A DNA stretch of 60,000 nt, from contig NC_092678.1 of the NCBI RefSeq assembly GCF_964355755.1, positions 18,574,922-18,634,921 of the forward strand, written 5' to 3'. How positions within the stretch are numbered: the first letter of the stretch is position 1; each line of letters starts with the position of its first letter. Of the stretch, positions 33,001 through 44,591 are shown piece by piece. Origin of the DNA: Antedon mediterranea. Its lineage: Eukaryota; Echinodermata; Crinoidea; Comatulida; Antedonidae. Position numbers and translations under genes: made by a program. Under the pieces are notes generated by a model, which did not search any database, had not been told where the DNA came from, and saw nothing but the letters and a program-made list of their open reading frames with translations.

Positions 33001-35829
33001 TTTTCTCCAAGAATATAGTTAACTGAAGAGTGAAAGCCAAGGTTACTGTTTTTTTGAAACGCCACAATTCAATCAAGGCAATCTAAATAACAGGATACTT
33101 AGCGCCGGAGATCAAATGGTTTATCTGTGGCTGCGACAACACCAGACACCACGCGCCGCGTAAAATATGTGCATAATACAGTACTGTTGGTATTTGTCGC
33201 AGCCAGGCATAAGATCAAAGGACTGTTACAAGTTGCTGTCTTGTTAGATTACATTGATTCAATTATGTCGTTTTTGTTTTATTTATTTGACATTATTAAA
33301 GCTTGGTTCCCACTAGTATACGGAACGCTAAGGGGCTTTGTAAGCGCACCGCAACCAATCACTATTCAATAGATGATGATTTATCGTGTTATGATTGGTC
33401 AAATTACTTGCATTACGCTTACGTCATCTGTGTTTACCCCTTTTTTGGCAGGATTACCATGGACAAACTGGTGAATATGATGTTCTTTCATTCATCAGCA
33501 TCATCGGGTGTAGCATATCTATCGCTTGCTTAATTTTCACAATTATTACATTTAGTTGTTTCAGGTAAGATGTATTAAATCTTAAAAGGAAGGGAGAACA
33601 TTCATTATCTACATACTTGGTAAAAATTTGTAATGTCTTTGCATTGGGTTGAAATTGTTTTAAAATGGTACTTCCAATATTAACTGTAATGAAAAATTAC
33701 AAAAGGCAGGCACACATATTTTTATTCTATCTGACCTCATGTATTTATTCCGGTTTTTGATGCTTTTTGTCTATTGTGGACGTTTCAACTCATATGTTGG
33801 CTTAATATTATCATTATTAAATTTATCTAATCAATTCTTTTTTTAGGAACCTACGTGGAAAGCGCCCTCAGCGTATACTATTTAACTTGTGTTTTTCTTT
33901 GCTGTTACTATACACTACATTTGTGATCGGTATTGGCTTAACGTCGTGTCCCAATTGCTGCATCGTGGTAGCCATTCTTCTACATTACTTTGTTCTCACA
34001 ACACTTTTCTGGATGCTTGTTGAAGCTGTTAATATGTATCTGAAGTTTGTTGTGATATTTTACGAGGAAACGCGTTCTTTCATGTTGAAGTCAGCCGTAC
34101 TTGGCTGGGGTAAGTCTCTTATTCAAATATTTATGAGAAAACAAATGTACATGCATTTATAATGACTATACTAGGCTATACTGAAATTGAAAATTAGAGA
34201 AAAAAAAAAACATTCCAAAACTTTAAATCGTGAGTGTGAAATCGATGATTTCTGATAAAATGCAATTTCTGCAAAGCATAAAAAAAAAATCATGGTAAAT
34301 TTGTGTGTAAAAAATCATCCTGATCTTATACGAAAAAAGGATTAGCCAATAATTTGAACACACATAATTTTAGCTGGGTTGTGTTATCTTCTTACCTAAT
34401 TGTCAAATCCATGAATTGAATAATTTTCATTTTAAACCAATCTGCGTGTCATAGCTTTTGCCGAATAAATTATCGGTATCTTAAAATCATAGAAACTACT
34501 ACTAACAATAACTAGAACGGCTCTTCGAGAGTGCATATCTCCGCCTACTGTAACATTCTATCCACCGGAACAAAAATTGTATTTGTTTGTTGTGTCCTAA
34601 TGCTGTGTGTGATTATACTAATTTTACTACAACCATGTGTATGCGAATTTGGTGGAACTAACAATAGTTTCAGTTGACTAACAATAGAACAGTAACGCCA
34701 AAAACAAACGAGTGAATTTGAAAAGAAGTATTTTTTTTTTAAACTACTCGTATCAATATCAATGAGCGAGTCAATCTAAATAGCGCCCTCTCATATGTAA
34801 ACCTTGTGATATTCATACGATCTCAAGACTACCTGTATCAATAATCAATGGCAAAATGCTTGCTCTGTATTGTTGTTATCGTACTGATACATTTTTGTGA
34901 CATAAATAAAAACCCAAACAAAAATTGTTAAATAGAACGACTCCTGTAAACTATTTTCGCTCATTTTTGTTTATATATATTATTGTTCAACAGTTCTTCC
35001 AGTATTACCAGTTACAATCGTTGCAGCTGTTAATTTTAAAGGAACATATTCAAATGAACATTAGTAAGTTTCTAATATATCCCAGATTTATTAGCACCTT
35101 TAAACTGTATATAATGAACGAAGTAAACTTTGAATGACTTTTATCTAGTAACAATCGCCTTTGATTATTACTTCAAATTTCCAATAATGATTAAATTTAC
35201 AAGAACTAGCGCGCCCTCAATCTCATATTGGTTCTTGAACTATAAAAATGACGCTGTTCGCCATGGGCCACCTTCAATTTCCCATTGCTTTATAGTTTAT
35301 TTAAAACTTCTTTTTTATTTTTAGTTGTTTTATGAAACCTGGACCCGCGTTATACGGTGGGATATTAGCCATCTCAGCCATCATCCTCGCGATTAATTTC
35401 GTCTTATACACACTGATCATTCGTAAACTGACCTGTCGACGAATAATGACCACAGCAAACACGGATAACGATAAAGAACTGATTGTTCGGGTGAGAAACG
35501 CCATAGCGATAATGATGCTGCTTGGTTTAACATGGATCTTCGGATTCTTCGCCGTGGATTCTTCTAAGGGAAATCGAATCCTGTTTCAATCGTTGTTCTG
35601 TGTGTGTAATTCTTTGCAAGGATGCTTTATTTTCGTATTGTTTTGTGCTCGGCGTAAGGACGTCAGAGATGCGTGGGCGAAATGCTGCTGCAATTGCAGA
35701 GGGTTCTTTACCAGATCAGCATCAAAACAACGCTATACAAGCGTAAAGAAGACAACAGATGTTACAAATACCCAGACGAGCAGTGGTGGAATTGGATTGA
35801 TTGTCCCCATTCCCTTAACTACTCGCTAA
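24074..35829 (+). CDS. Adhesion G-protein-coupled receptor A, 14 exons, complete
   Basis: Class B2 receptor at the cell surface. Exons: 24074-24152, 24551-24729, 27166-27323, 28104-28285, 29002-29049, 29285-29392, 29519-29610, 31605-31751, 31941-32465, 32627-32782, 33452-33564, 33847-34109, 34994-35063, 35325-35829. All junctions are GT-AG, phases match throughout, and the sum is 2625 nt: 874 aa plus stop. Order: signal peptide (residues 1-22), ectodomain of unknown type (27-215), HRM-like cysteine segment (about 216-282), GAIN (283 to about 500), GPS (515-558) with the HL/T cleavage site at 551/552, TM1 in exon 11, TM2-3 in exon 12, TM4 in exon 13, TM5-7 and a short cytoplasmic tail in exon 14. 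The start is the first ATG before a hydrophobic leader and is matched by copy B. The ligand is unknown. It is the only receptor copy complete in the window. Confidence 0.95.
25588..25950 (+). mobile_element. LINE RT fragment split by a MITE, receptor A intron 2
   Basis: KKAKGTDGIPARLIKM (about 25597-25650) resembles the N-terminal RT motif of LINEs (KS.G.DGIPA.LLK). From about 25673 to 25891 a unit with termini GTGACGCCACGTAATGAC and GTCACTTCGTGGCGTCAC interrupts it. The following bases resume with NQFISI-like codons, compatible with the same RT. Weak but consistent. Confidence 0.45.
26200..26410 (-). repeat. LINE 3'UTR fragment with (ATT)n tail
   Basis: On the minus strand it reads GGGGCGCCC...TTGCTTGCTGTGG, then TTTGTGGAAATAAATATT and a trinucleotide (ATT) tail, as in CR1/L2-like 3' ends. 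It lies in intron 2 of receptor A. A comparable tail (CATT repeat) lies at 26690-26790. Confidence 0.55.
27324..28103. other. Intron 3 of receptor A, no insertion recognised
   Basis: About 780 bp, against 5.6 kb for the equivalent intron of receptor B. It is a useful near-ancestral reference for the insertions described at 49590-54083. Confidence 0.6.
29626..30910. repeat. Foldback and direct-repeat cluster in receptor A intron 7
   Basis: A block at about 29626-29715 (GGTACACCACGTGTG ... TTTCTCGACGCTTCGATC) recurs inverted at about 30365-30435 and again at 30820-30890. Separately, 30015-30471 is repeated directly at 30472-30908 with a period of 457 bp and few differences. A MITE of family 4 occupies 29797-30341, and most of it is carried in the duplicated unit. 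Confidence 0.75.
29797..30341. mobile_element. MITE family 4, second copy
   Basis: TTAAAGATGTATTGTCCCTT and AAGGGACAATACATCTTTAA are a near-perfect inverted pair. The interior includes GGCTACTCTGTAGGCATAATC. No coding capacity. Confidence 0.75.
31140..31560. repeat. 18-bp minisatellite (CATCTGACCATCACGATT) in receptor A intron 7
   Basis: About 23 variable units. The 18-bp period is a multiple of three and lacks stops, so all three plus-strand frames stay open and give fake proteins. The same unit occurs in the equivalent intron of receptor B at 57830-58190 and 59880-60000. Confidence 0.9.
31605..32782 (+). other. GAIN domain and GPS of receptor A (exons 8-10)
   Basis: Exon 8 (ITEEIAEKVGMYLSIL) and exon 9 (175 codons, containing ALPPAILQTGSNQIQVSFIVY) fit GAIN subdomains A and B. 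Exon 10 holds the GPS: C515, W518, W529, C534, C546 and C548 in the family's spacing, then H550-L551-T552. All catalytic residues for autoproteolysis are present, so the receptor is expected to be cleaved and to expose a TNFAVIL tethered-agonist start. Confidence 0.92.
33299..33440. mobile_element. MITE family 2, truncated copy next to a splice acceptor
   Basis: It begins AAGCTTGGTTCCCACTAG and keeps CAACCAATCACTATTC and GTGATT-type halves, but the right terminus is lost. The polypyrimidine tract and AG of receptor A exon 11 (33452) begin about 10 bases after the recognisable MITE sequence. Confidence 0.65.
33452..35829 (+). other. Seven-transmembrane domain of receptor A (exons 11-14)
   Basis: TM1 (ISIIGCSISIACLIFTIITF), TM2 after the NLRGKRPQRILFNLC loop, TM3 with HYFVLTTLFWMLVEAVNMYL (a class B2 signature), TM4-5 across exons 13-14, TM6 with LLGLTWIFGFF and TM7 with CNSLQGCFIFVLFC. 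The tail is cysteine-rich (KCCCNCRGFF) just after TM7, a possible palmitoylation cluster, and ends about 40 residues later. Confidence 0.93.
34515..34745. repeat. Dispersed repeat with CTAACAATAGTTTCAGTTGACT
   Basis: It shares GAGAGTGCATATCT.CGCCTA, TGTGTATGCGAATTTGGTG and AACAATAGTTTCAGTTGACT with 46985-47370 in receptor B intron 2. The two are in non-equivalent introns, so this is an independent dispersed repeat rather than duplicated gene sequence. Confidence 0.6.
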
Positions 35830-35860
35830 GTGGCTAGAATTTAAACAGCTCACCACTACA

Positions 35861-35866
35861 AATAAA
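35861..35866 (+). terminator. Polyadenylation signal of adhesion GPCR A
   Basis: AATAAA 32 bases after the TAA at 35827-35829. Confidence 0.6.
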
Positions 35867-36004
35867 GAAGTTTAAATGAAATATGTTCAGGAGTTGAAAT
35901 AGAAGATTGTGAACGACCTATTCAATGAAGTTGAAGCCCGCCCTCTACAATACGTTCATCGGCCATACTACTGTACACTTAAAATTCTTTAAAATTCTTT
36001 CATG

Positions 36005-37240
36005 CTCTTTTTAATCGCGTGAACGCGACTCTATAGTTCACTATGTCTGTCGGTCTGTCGGTCTGTTTGTCGGTCCGGTATCACTATGCGTTTTAGCACG
36101 CGACTTATGGCTGTTGGCCTTGTTAACCGAATGATTCACTCCATTCAACACACAGTCATTGTTTTTAGTCGCGTGAAAACGTAACTTTACAGCTCACTAT
36201 GTCGGTCGGTTTGTCGGTCGGTCGGTTAACACTAACTTAAATTTGCGCCCGCGACAGCAGCCATGTATATGGCCTTGTTATTAAACACACACCTACTGTG
36301 TTAATAATTTTTTTACTGTTTTTCGATTTTCTACAGAAAACCTCACCGCTTGAATAGGATGTGAAAATTTAGGCTAAGACTATAAGTTTTCCCGTGGAGA
36401 AGGCGCACTCTGTAGTTCATTCATTGAAAGATTGACTGCTCTTTCTTACTCGGCTTTGCTTTGTTAAATAGAGCAGTCAATTTTTTAACTCAGGAAATGT
36501 TTACCACTCAACTCCATTGTTTTTAGTCGCGTGGACGCGACTCTATAGTTCACTATGTCGGTCGGTCGGTCTGTCGGTCTGTCTGTCGGTCCGGTATCAC
36601 TATGCGTTTTATCGCTTTCTGACCTTATCTTGATATCAGTTTAATCTAGCTAAGTCAATTTTTCACAGTATATTCCTTATGGCCAGGAATCGATGTGGTT
36701 ATGTTTTCACGGTGCGCAATAAAAAATTACGCGGTCTACGCACGATTTAATGAAATAACGTTTGTAATCATATCTTCACAACCATGAATCACAATTAATT
36801 AAAATTTGGTACTCATAAATTTCAGGGCATAAATCATCATATGGCAATACAATTACGTGCGTAGCGCATGTAACGCATGCATACGCGCGCTTAAAATTTT
36901 CAACATTTATTTTCGATGAAATAAGAGTACGTTTCAGGCAATTTTAAGCGTTTACAAAATTGCCATGAATGCGCATATTTTTGCGCGCCCACTGCGCGTT
37001 AAATGTTATTGCGCGCACTTTTTGCCCGATTTCTGTTTTCTTGACTTACTTTTCAACTCGAAATTACGTTATACGAGCACGTCAAAAGTGACTACGCACG
37101 TGTAAATTAAAAAAATATAAATGTTTTTAAACATTTCAACATTTTTAAACATGTTTAATTTTGGTCAGTTGGTAGGTTGGTCGGTCGGTCGGTAAACACC
37201 AATGAGCACGCGACTGCAGCTATCTATATGGCCTTGTTAA
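36005..37240 (+). repeat. Three AGTCGCGTG / GGTCGGTC repeats, the last about 720 bp long
   Basis: Copies at about 36012-36135, 36163-36284 and 36522-37238. Each starts TTTTTA(G/A)TCGCGTG, passes through CACTATGTCGGTCGGTC and ends GCACGCGAC...GCC(A)T...GGCCTTGTTA. The long copy has an extra roughly 550-bp core with several 'GCGCGC' runs and is matched in inverted orientation at 50690-51455. No open frame spans the core. Confidence 0.8.
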
Positions 37241-37699
37241 ACTTAGTTGAAGTATTCCTAAACACAGCAAGAAAATTGACAACATTCCATTTCAATAATT
37301 CCAGCAAGTTCAAGTATTGCCTATTGTTTTGAAATAACACTAAATTTGATATCAATCTTAGAATGGTTCTTTCGATTTCAATAACAAAGAAGTTCGAATT
37401 GTAGTCATAGTCATGTGTAAGGAAAACAAAGTGGTGAATAAGTACCAAATGTAACATTTCTGCATGACTAGCCTTGTTCATTTTCCATTTAAAGATAATA
37501 TCACAACAACATGTAAAGAATTTCATTTAATATTAGAAAATATTTTTGCTAAGAATTACCCAATATATGTATGGAATAATTTTAGTTAGAACATTAATAT
37601 TATATTAAAACCAAATGTTCATAGTTAGTAAAATAAAACAATATACAAGTAGATTACAATAATGAGTGTCGATATAATTTAGATTTTCTTTTCCATATT

Positions 37700-38000
37700 A
37701 ATAACGTTTGTAGTTGCAAATTACTGAAAAAAATTACAATGCTGTGGGTATCAGTGGCTGGATCTCAATGGAGATACAAAAATAAAAAGCGAAAAGCTAA
37801 ATCAAAACGATAAAGTAAACAGCCAGAAAAGTTAGCAGAGCTTTCGGACAACACTAGCCCTTCATCAGTGCAAGTGAAGGAATTTGGATAACGCATGGTC
37901 TCTCGGTGGACGGATAAACTGCATTCTGAAGAAAAATAAGAAGAAGATCGTTATCAGGTCAACAACAGATCTCCGTAATCTTGGAATGTAACCGTATTCA
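37700..38000 (+). repeat. Dispersed repeat with a hammerhead-like core on the minus strand
   Basis: GCTGTGGGTATCAGTGGCTGG, AAATCAAAACGATAAAGTAA and GCCAGAAAAGTTAGCAGAG match the complement of 53770-53930. On the minus strand the sequence CTGATGA (37868-37862) is followed by GGG...TCC and CGAAA (37846-37842), the order of a hammerhead ribozyme core. Such motifs are known from Penelope-like retroelements; membership here is inferred only. Confidence 0.5.
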
Positions 38001-39000
38001 CGCCACGATATCAACAACTTAACTTTTTATCTTTCTCCCGCTGTAATTCAGTTGGCCAAACGGTGTAAAACGGTGACATTGTTTATTTACTATCCATTGT
38101 TTTTTTTGTTGTTTTTTTTTTCTCCCCTCCGTTGCGATAATAATTAATTATTACTTTAATTAATTATTAATTTTTTATAATAATTACATTTCAGTATATC
38201 ACCGTGCCTGATGTGTTTATGTATATACATGTATACATTAGGCGACTTTACCTCATTCTCACAGATTTCCTCGCCTTTATCGTTTAAAATTAATTAATCA
38301 ATTAAATTTCATTATATCACAGGGCGGTTTAGAATTAATGTTTTATGCCTGATGTGTTTACAAATTTATAAAGATGTATAACATTTTTATTGCCACATGT
38401 CTTTTATTATTATTATTATTATTACGGTATTATTATTATTACTAGTATTATTATCATCTCATTTGTATTGCCATACCATTCACTTGATCGTAACAGTTAG
38501 TTGATAATTGGTACGGTATTATTAATTATTATTATTTTTCTTTATTATAATACCGTTATTATATTATTACGACTACTATTCAAAAATTGTAACAACTGAT
38601 ATCCCTAAAATCACTATTATGAAGTGTATTGATTTATACCTATCATTATTATTCCCTTTGTTTTCATACTATTAGCAATACTTTTAATCAATAACTTTGA
38701 GAATAAATACTGTATAACTAATATTACTTTAATTACCAATAACTCTATTATCAAACAGATATATTGGTATAAAAATAAGTAAACAACCAACCTCGATGCC
38801 TTAATTTAAAACTTCCATATAACGCAATTTTGTAGTGCTCTGTGCGATTTTGCAATATTATTTCTACTTATAATTCATCTGATAAATCGAATATTTATAA
38901 ACCTCATTATTATTATTATTGTTATTATTAATTGTTTAAATGTATACTCAAATACGCTCAACTTTTACTGCTGCAAATGTCTTGAATAAACCTTCCTTTC
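38001..39000. repeat. AT-rich DNA with (ATT)n stretches
   Basis: Simple ATT repeats at about 38404-38450, 38520-38590 and 38905-38930. Nothing else recognised. The segment at 38195-38350 contains the phrase GGGCGGTTTAGAATTAAT, seen also near 47090-47110. Confidence 0.7.
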
Positions 39001-39004
39001 AACC

Positions 39005-42000
39005 ACATAATTGATGATGATGAATTCAAACATGAAATAAAACAGTTAAACAATGATCATACCATAAATTATTCTAATCTGCAATCATTAAAATTTAATC
39101 CCTTTGATCTAAACGACAATAATGATTACGACTATATTAATGAAAGAAACTAATCATAATGATAAATGTGAATATTATTTGAGTGATTCATTTAATAACA
39201 AAATAATCAACAAAAATTCCAATCTCAGTATACTTCATATGAACTCCCGAAGCCTCATAAAAAACTGTAATTCCATTACAAACTATCTTCTTACTCTAAA
39301 TCATAAATTCCAAATTATTGGTTTTAGTGAAACCTGGTTGGGATGACATCAACAATGTACCGTCTCCACTCACTCATATCGAAGGATACACAATGATACA
39401 ATCTAACCGTGCAGGTAAAAGAGGCGGAGGAGTTGCCCTTTACATTTCAGATGAACTAAATTTCAAAATCAGAAGTGACATAAATTTACCAACAAACCAA
39501 AATTATGATTCGTTATTTATTGAAATAGAATCTATTACCAAAAATAGCATTGTTGGTATTATCTATAGGCCTCCCAATAGCTCTTTTCAACCATTCATAA
39601 ACAACATTTCTAACTGCATTGATTCAATAACAAAGAAAAAAAACAATTATTTGTCTGTGGTGACTTTAACCTGGACCTTATAAAACACTCAACCCATAAC
39701 TACACGAATGAATTCTTAAACACCATGTACTCAGCATCTTTATATCATCTAATTGACAAACCAACTAGAATAACCACTAAAACATCTACACTTATTGATA
39801 ATATTTTTACAAATGTACTTGACCAAAAAATAACTCCTGGTATTCTTTTTAACGACATTACTGATCACTTTCCAGTATTCCAAATTCTAAACAATTCCCA
39901 TTCAAATCAAATTAAAAAAAAAAATTTAAATGTAACAAAAAACATTACTCAAGAAAGATAAACCAAGAACATATAGCATCTCTGGGGATTAACTTAATGA
40001 ACACGAACTGGGACGATGTCTACCAAATTAACTCTGCAAATAAATCCTACAATATTTTTCTCGACAGATTTTCTTCACTATACGATACTCACCTCCCAAA
40101 GACAAGAACTAAAATTAACAAACGTAAACTTTGTAAACCATGGATAACAAAAGGTATAATCAAATCTATAAACACTAGAAAAAAATTATATAAAAAATAT
40201 ATAAAAACATCAAATATGATTAATAAAACCAATTACATTACTTACAGAAATAAACTCACACGACTAATAAGAACATCATGTAAGCAACACTACACAAATA
40301 AGTTTAACGACTATAAAAATAACATTAAAAAAACCTGGAATATAATTAATAACATTCTCTGTAAAAACACCACAAAGACGCTACCTAGTTATTTTACAGA
40401 TAATGGTACAAAAATTACTGACCCATCTCAAATTGCCAATAAATTCAATCGCTATTTTACTGATATTAGACCTAAACTTTCTTCTAAAATTTCGGCTACT
40501 TATGGCAACTTTACTGATTATCTAAGGAATCCCACTCAAAATTCAATTTTCTTCCAAACTACATCTGGTAAAGAGATTCTTGAAATAATTTCTAATCTAA
40601 AAAACAGTAAAAGTGCTGGCCTTGATGATATTGAACCCACGATTATTAAAGAAATTGGACCTTTTATTACCAGACCCCTTACCCACATCTTTAATCTATC
40701 ACTAACTAATGGTGTATTTCCATCATCCTTAAAAATCGCCAAAGTAATTCCTATTCATAAAAAAAATGATTCCCATTCCTTTGAAAACTACCGTCCAATC
40801 TCAATTTTGCCTTGCTTTTCTAAAATACTCGAATGCCTTATATACAATATACTTTACAACTTTCTTTCTTCACATAAATCTTTTCATGATAACCAATATG
40901 GCTTCAGACCAAAACATTCTACCGATCTTGCAATCCTTGACATTCAAAGTAAAATCTCTAACGCCTTATTTAAAAACCACCATACTATTGGCTTATTTTT
41001 GGACTTGTCTAAAGCATTTGACACTATTAACCACACAATTCTTTTAACTAAACTAAGTCACTATGGTATCCGTGGAACTCCTCTATCTCTACTTTCTAAC
41101 TATCTTCAAAACAGACAACAAATCACCTCTTTCGGCTCCTACTCCTCAGAAGTTCTTCCCATAACCTGCGGTGTGCCCCAAGGATCAATTCTTGGTCCTC
41201 TACTTTTTCTCATCTATGTCAACGACATCATCAACGCTTCCAACTCTTTTGAATACGTCCTGTTTGCCGACGACACGAACATTTTTTTCTCCCATCCTGA
41301 CTACAACACCTTAACCAGAATTTTTAATAAGGAAATAAAACATATATCTCACTGGCTTAAACTTAATAGACTCTCACTAAATATAAACAAAACTGAATAT
41401 ATACACTTTTCTCCAAATAGAACACGCAATGACAATCAAAACACAATCCATATAGAAAACACTCTATCAAAAGGGTTACTTATTCTCAGTTCCTTGGTGT
41501 AACTATAGATGATTTACTTAAACTGGAAAACCCATATAACAAATATAACTAATACAATTTCAAAAAACATCGGTGTCTTAAAAAAACTTAAATATATTCT
41601 ACCCTCTAATATCCTCCTTTCTTTATATAACACATTAATTTTACCTTATCTATCCTATTGTAACATTGCTTGGGGAATTACAGATACTAAAAATAAAACT
41701 CTCTGTCCATGGGCTTCCACACATATTTCTAAATTAGACAAAATCTTTAAACTCCAAAAACGGGCTATTCGCATTTGTACCAATTCTCATTATATAGCCC
41801 ACACAAAGTCCCTTTTCTTTAAACTTAATACCCTAAACATCTTCGATATTAACAAATTACAAATCGCCACACTTATGCACAGATATTCAAACAATCAACT
41901 TCCAAATATTTTCAAACATTTCTTCAACAAAAATAATGAATTTCACAACTACAATACAAGAAACGCCAACAATTACGCCACAATAAATTTAACCCATAAC

Positions 42001-42263
42001 ACAATCCGGAATTCTATCAAATACCATGGTCCTCTAGTATGGATTAATTTAAGTCAATCCTTACTAAATACTAATAACTTAGATACATTCAAATCCAATT
42101 ATAAACAATTCCTTTTATCACAATACAGATCGTATTAATAAAACTTTTTCATCAAACTTTTTTTTTTCTTACCTCCTGCAAGTATATATGATAGTACATA
42201 TACTATACCCTTTACGTTTGTCCTCTTGTTGTGTTTGTGTTGTCCTGTAGCGTAATTGTGTAT

Positions 42264-42294
<31 letters not shown>

Positions 42295-42512
42295 ATATTA
42301 TTTCTACTACTTTTAATTAATATTTAATTATTGTTTATTGTATTTGATACAATTATTAGTGTATTTTGTACTGGTGAAACCAGGCTTAAAGCTGTATATT
42401 GAGCTTATTTGGTCTTTTCCAGGCTTTTCATTTTTTATTTAAAACTTATTATGTAAAACTATTAAGTTTGATGCATTGTGAAATAAAAACGAACGAACGA
42501 ACGAACGAATAG
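39005..42512 (+). mobile_element. Near-full-length non-LTR retrotransposon (endonuclease + RT), decayed by frameshifts
   Basis: Order: APE-type endonuclease in three broken frames from 39008 (LSILHMNSRSL, IIGFSETWL, GGGVALYIS, GIIYRPPN, DHFPVF), then RT from about 39970 (LDLSKAFDTINH, GVPQGSILGPLLF, and the catalytic LFADDTN), then the C-terminal domain to a stop at 42138. At least five frameshifts (near 39140, 39345, 39660, 39958, 41480-41510), but few internal stops, so it is inactive but fairly young. The 3'UTR ends near 42510 in a GAAC microsatellite, as in CR1/Jockey-superfamily elements, without a poly(A) tail. It lies between receptor genes A and B on the same strand. Confidence 0.92.
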
Positions 42513-42959
42513 TATAAAGCTGGCAAGTGCTGCCTGGGTGGACAGGAATAAAAGAAATATAACAAAGGGAGCCAGGGTGGAGTCTGAATAAGAGTAGAAA
42601 ACAAAGAAGGTAGCTTGGTAGAGATATAAACAATTTTGGAATGAGACTAAAAAAACAGCTTAAATGGTGGTTAATATTGAAAATTAAATGTTGGTATATA
42701 TTATATATATATATATATATATAGATTAATCAGTATCTGTTGCTGTTCATACGGACGACTAAGCTCTCTTGACTTGCCTTAATTTTTTCGGAAATTTCAA
42801 GTGAAAATTAATTAATTTGTTTTCGTATTGATTATCTGTAATGTTTTTGACATGTTGGTGAATATGGTAGTAGGCCTATTCATATTTCTCATATTTATAT
42901 CTTTTTGGACGTCAAAACATCGAACGAACTTAGGCTTAGTAGTAGGCTATGTTACATGG
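42513..42959. other. Spacer with (TA)n, nothing recognised
   Basis: A TA dinucleotide run at about 42698-42725; otherwise noncoding. Confidence 0.5.
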
Positions 42960-43285
42960 CGGGTGAATTGAAAGCCATACGAGCCAATACCGTTTCAAGA
43001 CCAGGTGTGAGTATGCAAATACAAATACCATACATGATTCGTCGTAGGAAGCGGGGCAAGGCTGGCGGGGTTAAGAAAAGGCTCCATACTAGGAAATTTA
43101 GACCTTATTTTACCTGGGAAACGTACGTTCCATTTGTAATAAAATAGATGAACTGAGGGCTAACGCGATATATTTCCATGAATTCAGGACGACCAGCACT
43201 ATGTGTTTTTTGGAGACTTGGTTATCGGAGGATAAGTCGGATGAAAATTTTGAGATTTGTGGGTTCCTGTTTTTTCGAGGTGATA
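42960..43285 (+). mobile_element. LINE fragment, start of an endonuclease ORF
   Basis: A basic segment RRRKRGKAGGVKKRLHTRKF is followed, after a frameshift near 43120, by GNVRSICNKIDELRANA and MCFLETWLSEDKSDEN. This is the N-terminal basic linker and first APE endonuclease motifs (N.RSL.NK.DEL, C.TETWL). The rest of the element is missing. It is a different family from the LINE at 39005. Confidence 0.8.
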
Positions 43286-43487
43286 TAATTACCTCATTGT
43301 TTGTCATTTAAAAAAGTACAAAGCAATTTTCAACGACAATTTGTTGATGACGAATATATGTACATTGTAAATTTTCTGGACAGGTAACTCGCAAGTATTA
43401 GACGGTTCACTGATTCCTATAAATAAAACACCGATAATTGGTTATCATACGGTTCTTTTATACCGCGACACGAAGGTAGTTTTTATC

Positions 43488-43812
43488 TCATAGGAACCCC
43501 AACAGTTTATTAGGTTCTTCTATACTCAATACAACCGCGTAACCATGTTTCTGCTTGTAGTTTCCACATTCAATGATTGTTAGGCCCTACGAATTTTTTA
43601 AGAAGTACGTTTTCAACATTCTTTTCGTTTCGACAAAAATTGTCTACTAATTAATTATAAAATTACGCAATGTTCTTCCTACCTGATGTAGATAATTGTG
43701 AAAGAGGCCGTAATCCCAAACTTTCCTATCATTCCAAATGTTATCATCAGAACTTCATTTGCTATCGAAAAATCACAGTAATTATTTTAGTTATACGACG
43801 ATTAATACTAAA
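43488..43812 (-). pseudogene. Partial duplicate of SLC22 exon 8 with flanking introns
   Basis: Collinear and highly similar to 11920-12253, including intron 8 text (AACAGTTTATTAG, CAATACAACCGCGTA) and intron 7 text (AATTATTTTAGTTATACG). The exon-8 equivalent has lost about 30 bases next to its donor, removing the codons for the AEIYP region. No other SLC22 exon is nearby. It shows that the segmental duplication of the receptor included the neighbouring transporter. Non-functional. Confidence 0.9.
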
Positions 43813-44095
43813 GGCTGGTTTCCTGTCGACGTAAGAGTTAGTATTTCTAACGTCAGTTACGATTGTTACGTCGTTTTTACGTAAGAAACCAACATTTGAC
43901 AGGAAACCACTTACGACAATATTTTGTTGAAATCGACGTAAACGCAAGAAAAATAGACGTAACGCAACGATCGACAGGAGAACGGGGTATCGAATCTCCG
44001 TCTGATACGTCGATTTATCGCGAATTTACAGGAAACCGGGGATTTTATTGTTTGCGATCACTTGCGTTGCGTTATACCTGGTAGGCCAACATTCC
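43813..44095. repeat. Repeat related to MITE family 2 (GGTTTCCTGTCGACGTAA)
   Basis: It starts AAGGCTGGTTTCCTGTCGACG; internally GACAGGAAACC and later ACAGGAAACCGGGG give inverted partners, with ACGCAA-type stretches like family 2 but a different end. It lies directly next to the SLC22 pseudo-exon. Confidence 0.5.
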
Positions 44096-44359
44096 ACTGA
44101 TCTGTCAGTCCAATCCAATGAATCTGGCTAGATGATTTTTGAGAATGTGCAATAACTACCTCTACATTTGAAAACTGAACTCCATCTGAATAACCTGGTT
44201 TTGTGATTATTGTCTGTATTGCCTTATGCATTCACATTATATTATTCTTCATTCTACACTACTTTATTATCACTTTAAATCTCACGCAACATTACAAAAA
44301 CTCTTTGTTAATTGTTATTTACGGTACCTTACTTGAAAAGCTAATTGAATTTACACTCA

Positions 44360-44475
44360 ATAGTCAATTAACAATGGGTACCGTGACACAATAACAACAA
44401 TACATTCTATAAGCTATTTGACCCTATACATAAAATGATGTCTATTGGCCAATGACATGGTTCCACTTATGTAGC
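44360..44475 (+). promoter_or_regulatory. Putative core promoter of adhesion GPCR B
   Basis: Matches 23840-23965 upstream of receptor A: the GTGACACAATAACAACAATACA block, TATACATA at 44425-44432 and ATTGGCCAAT at 44444-44453, about 140 bp before the start codon in both copies. TATACATA is a weaker TATA variant than in copy A. Confidence 0.45.
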
Positions 44476-44591
44476 ATATTATTTGACGACATAAAACCGA
44501 TATCAGTTAGTAGGCTTACGCATTTATAGATATGTTGAGGTGGTATTACGATTTTCATATTATAGTATAGGTAGACATACGGGACAAAATA

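Noticed and set aside
42905-43147. Separate small basic-protein gene
   Set aside because: The basic stretch followed by N.RS..NK.DEL and ETWL in a shifted frame fits the start of a LINE endonuclease ORF better.
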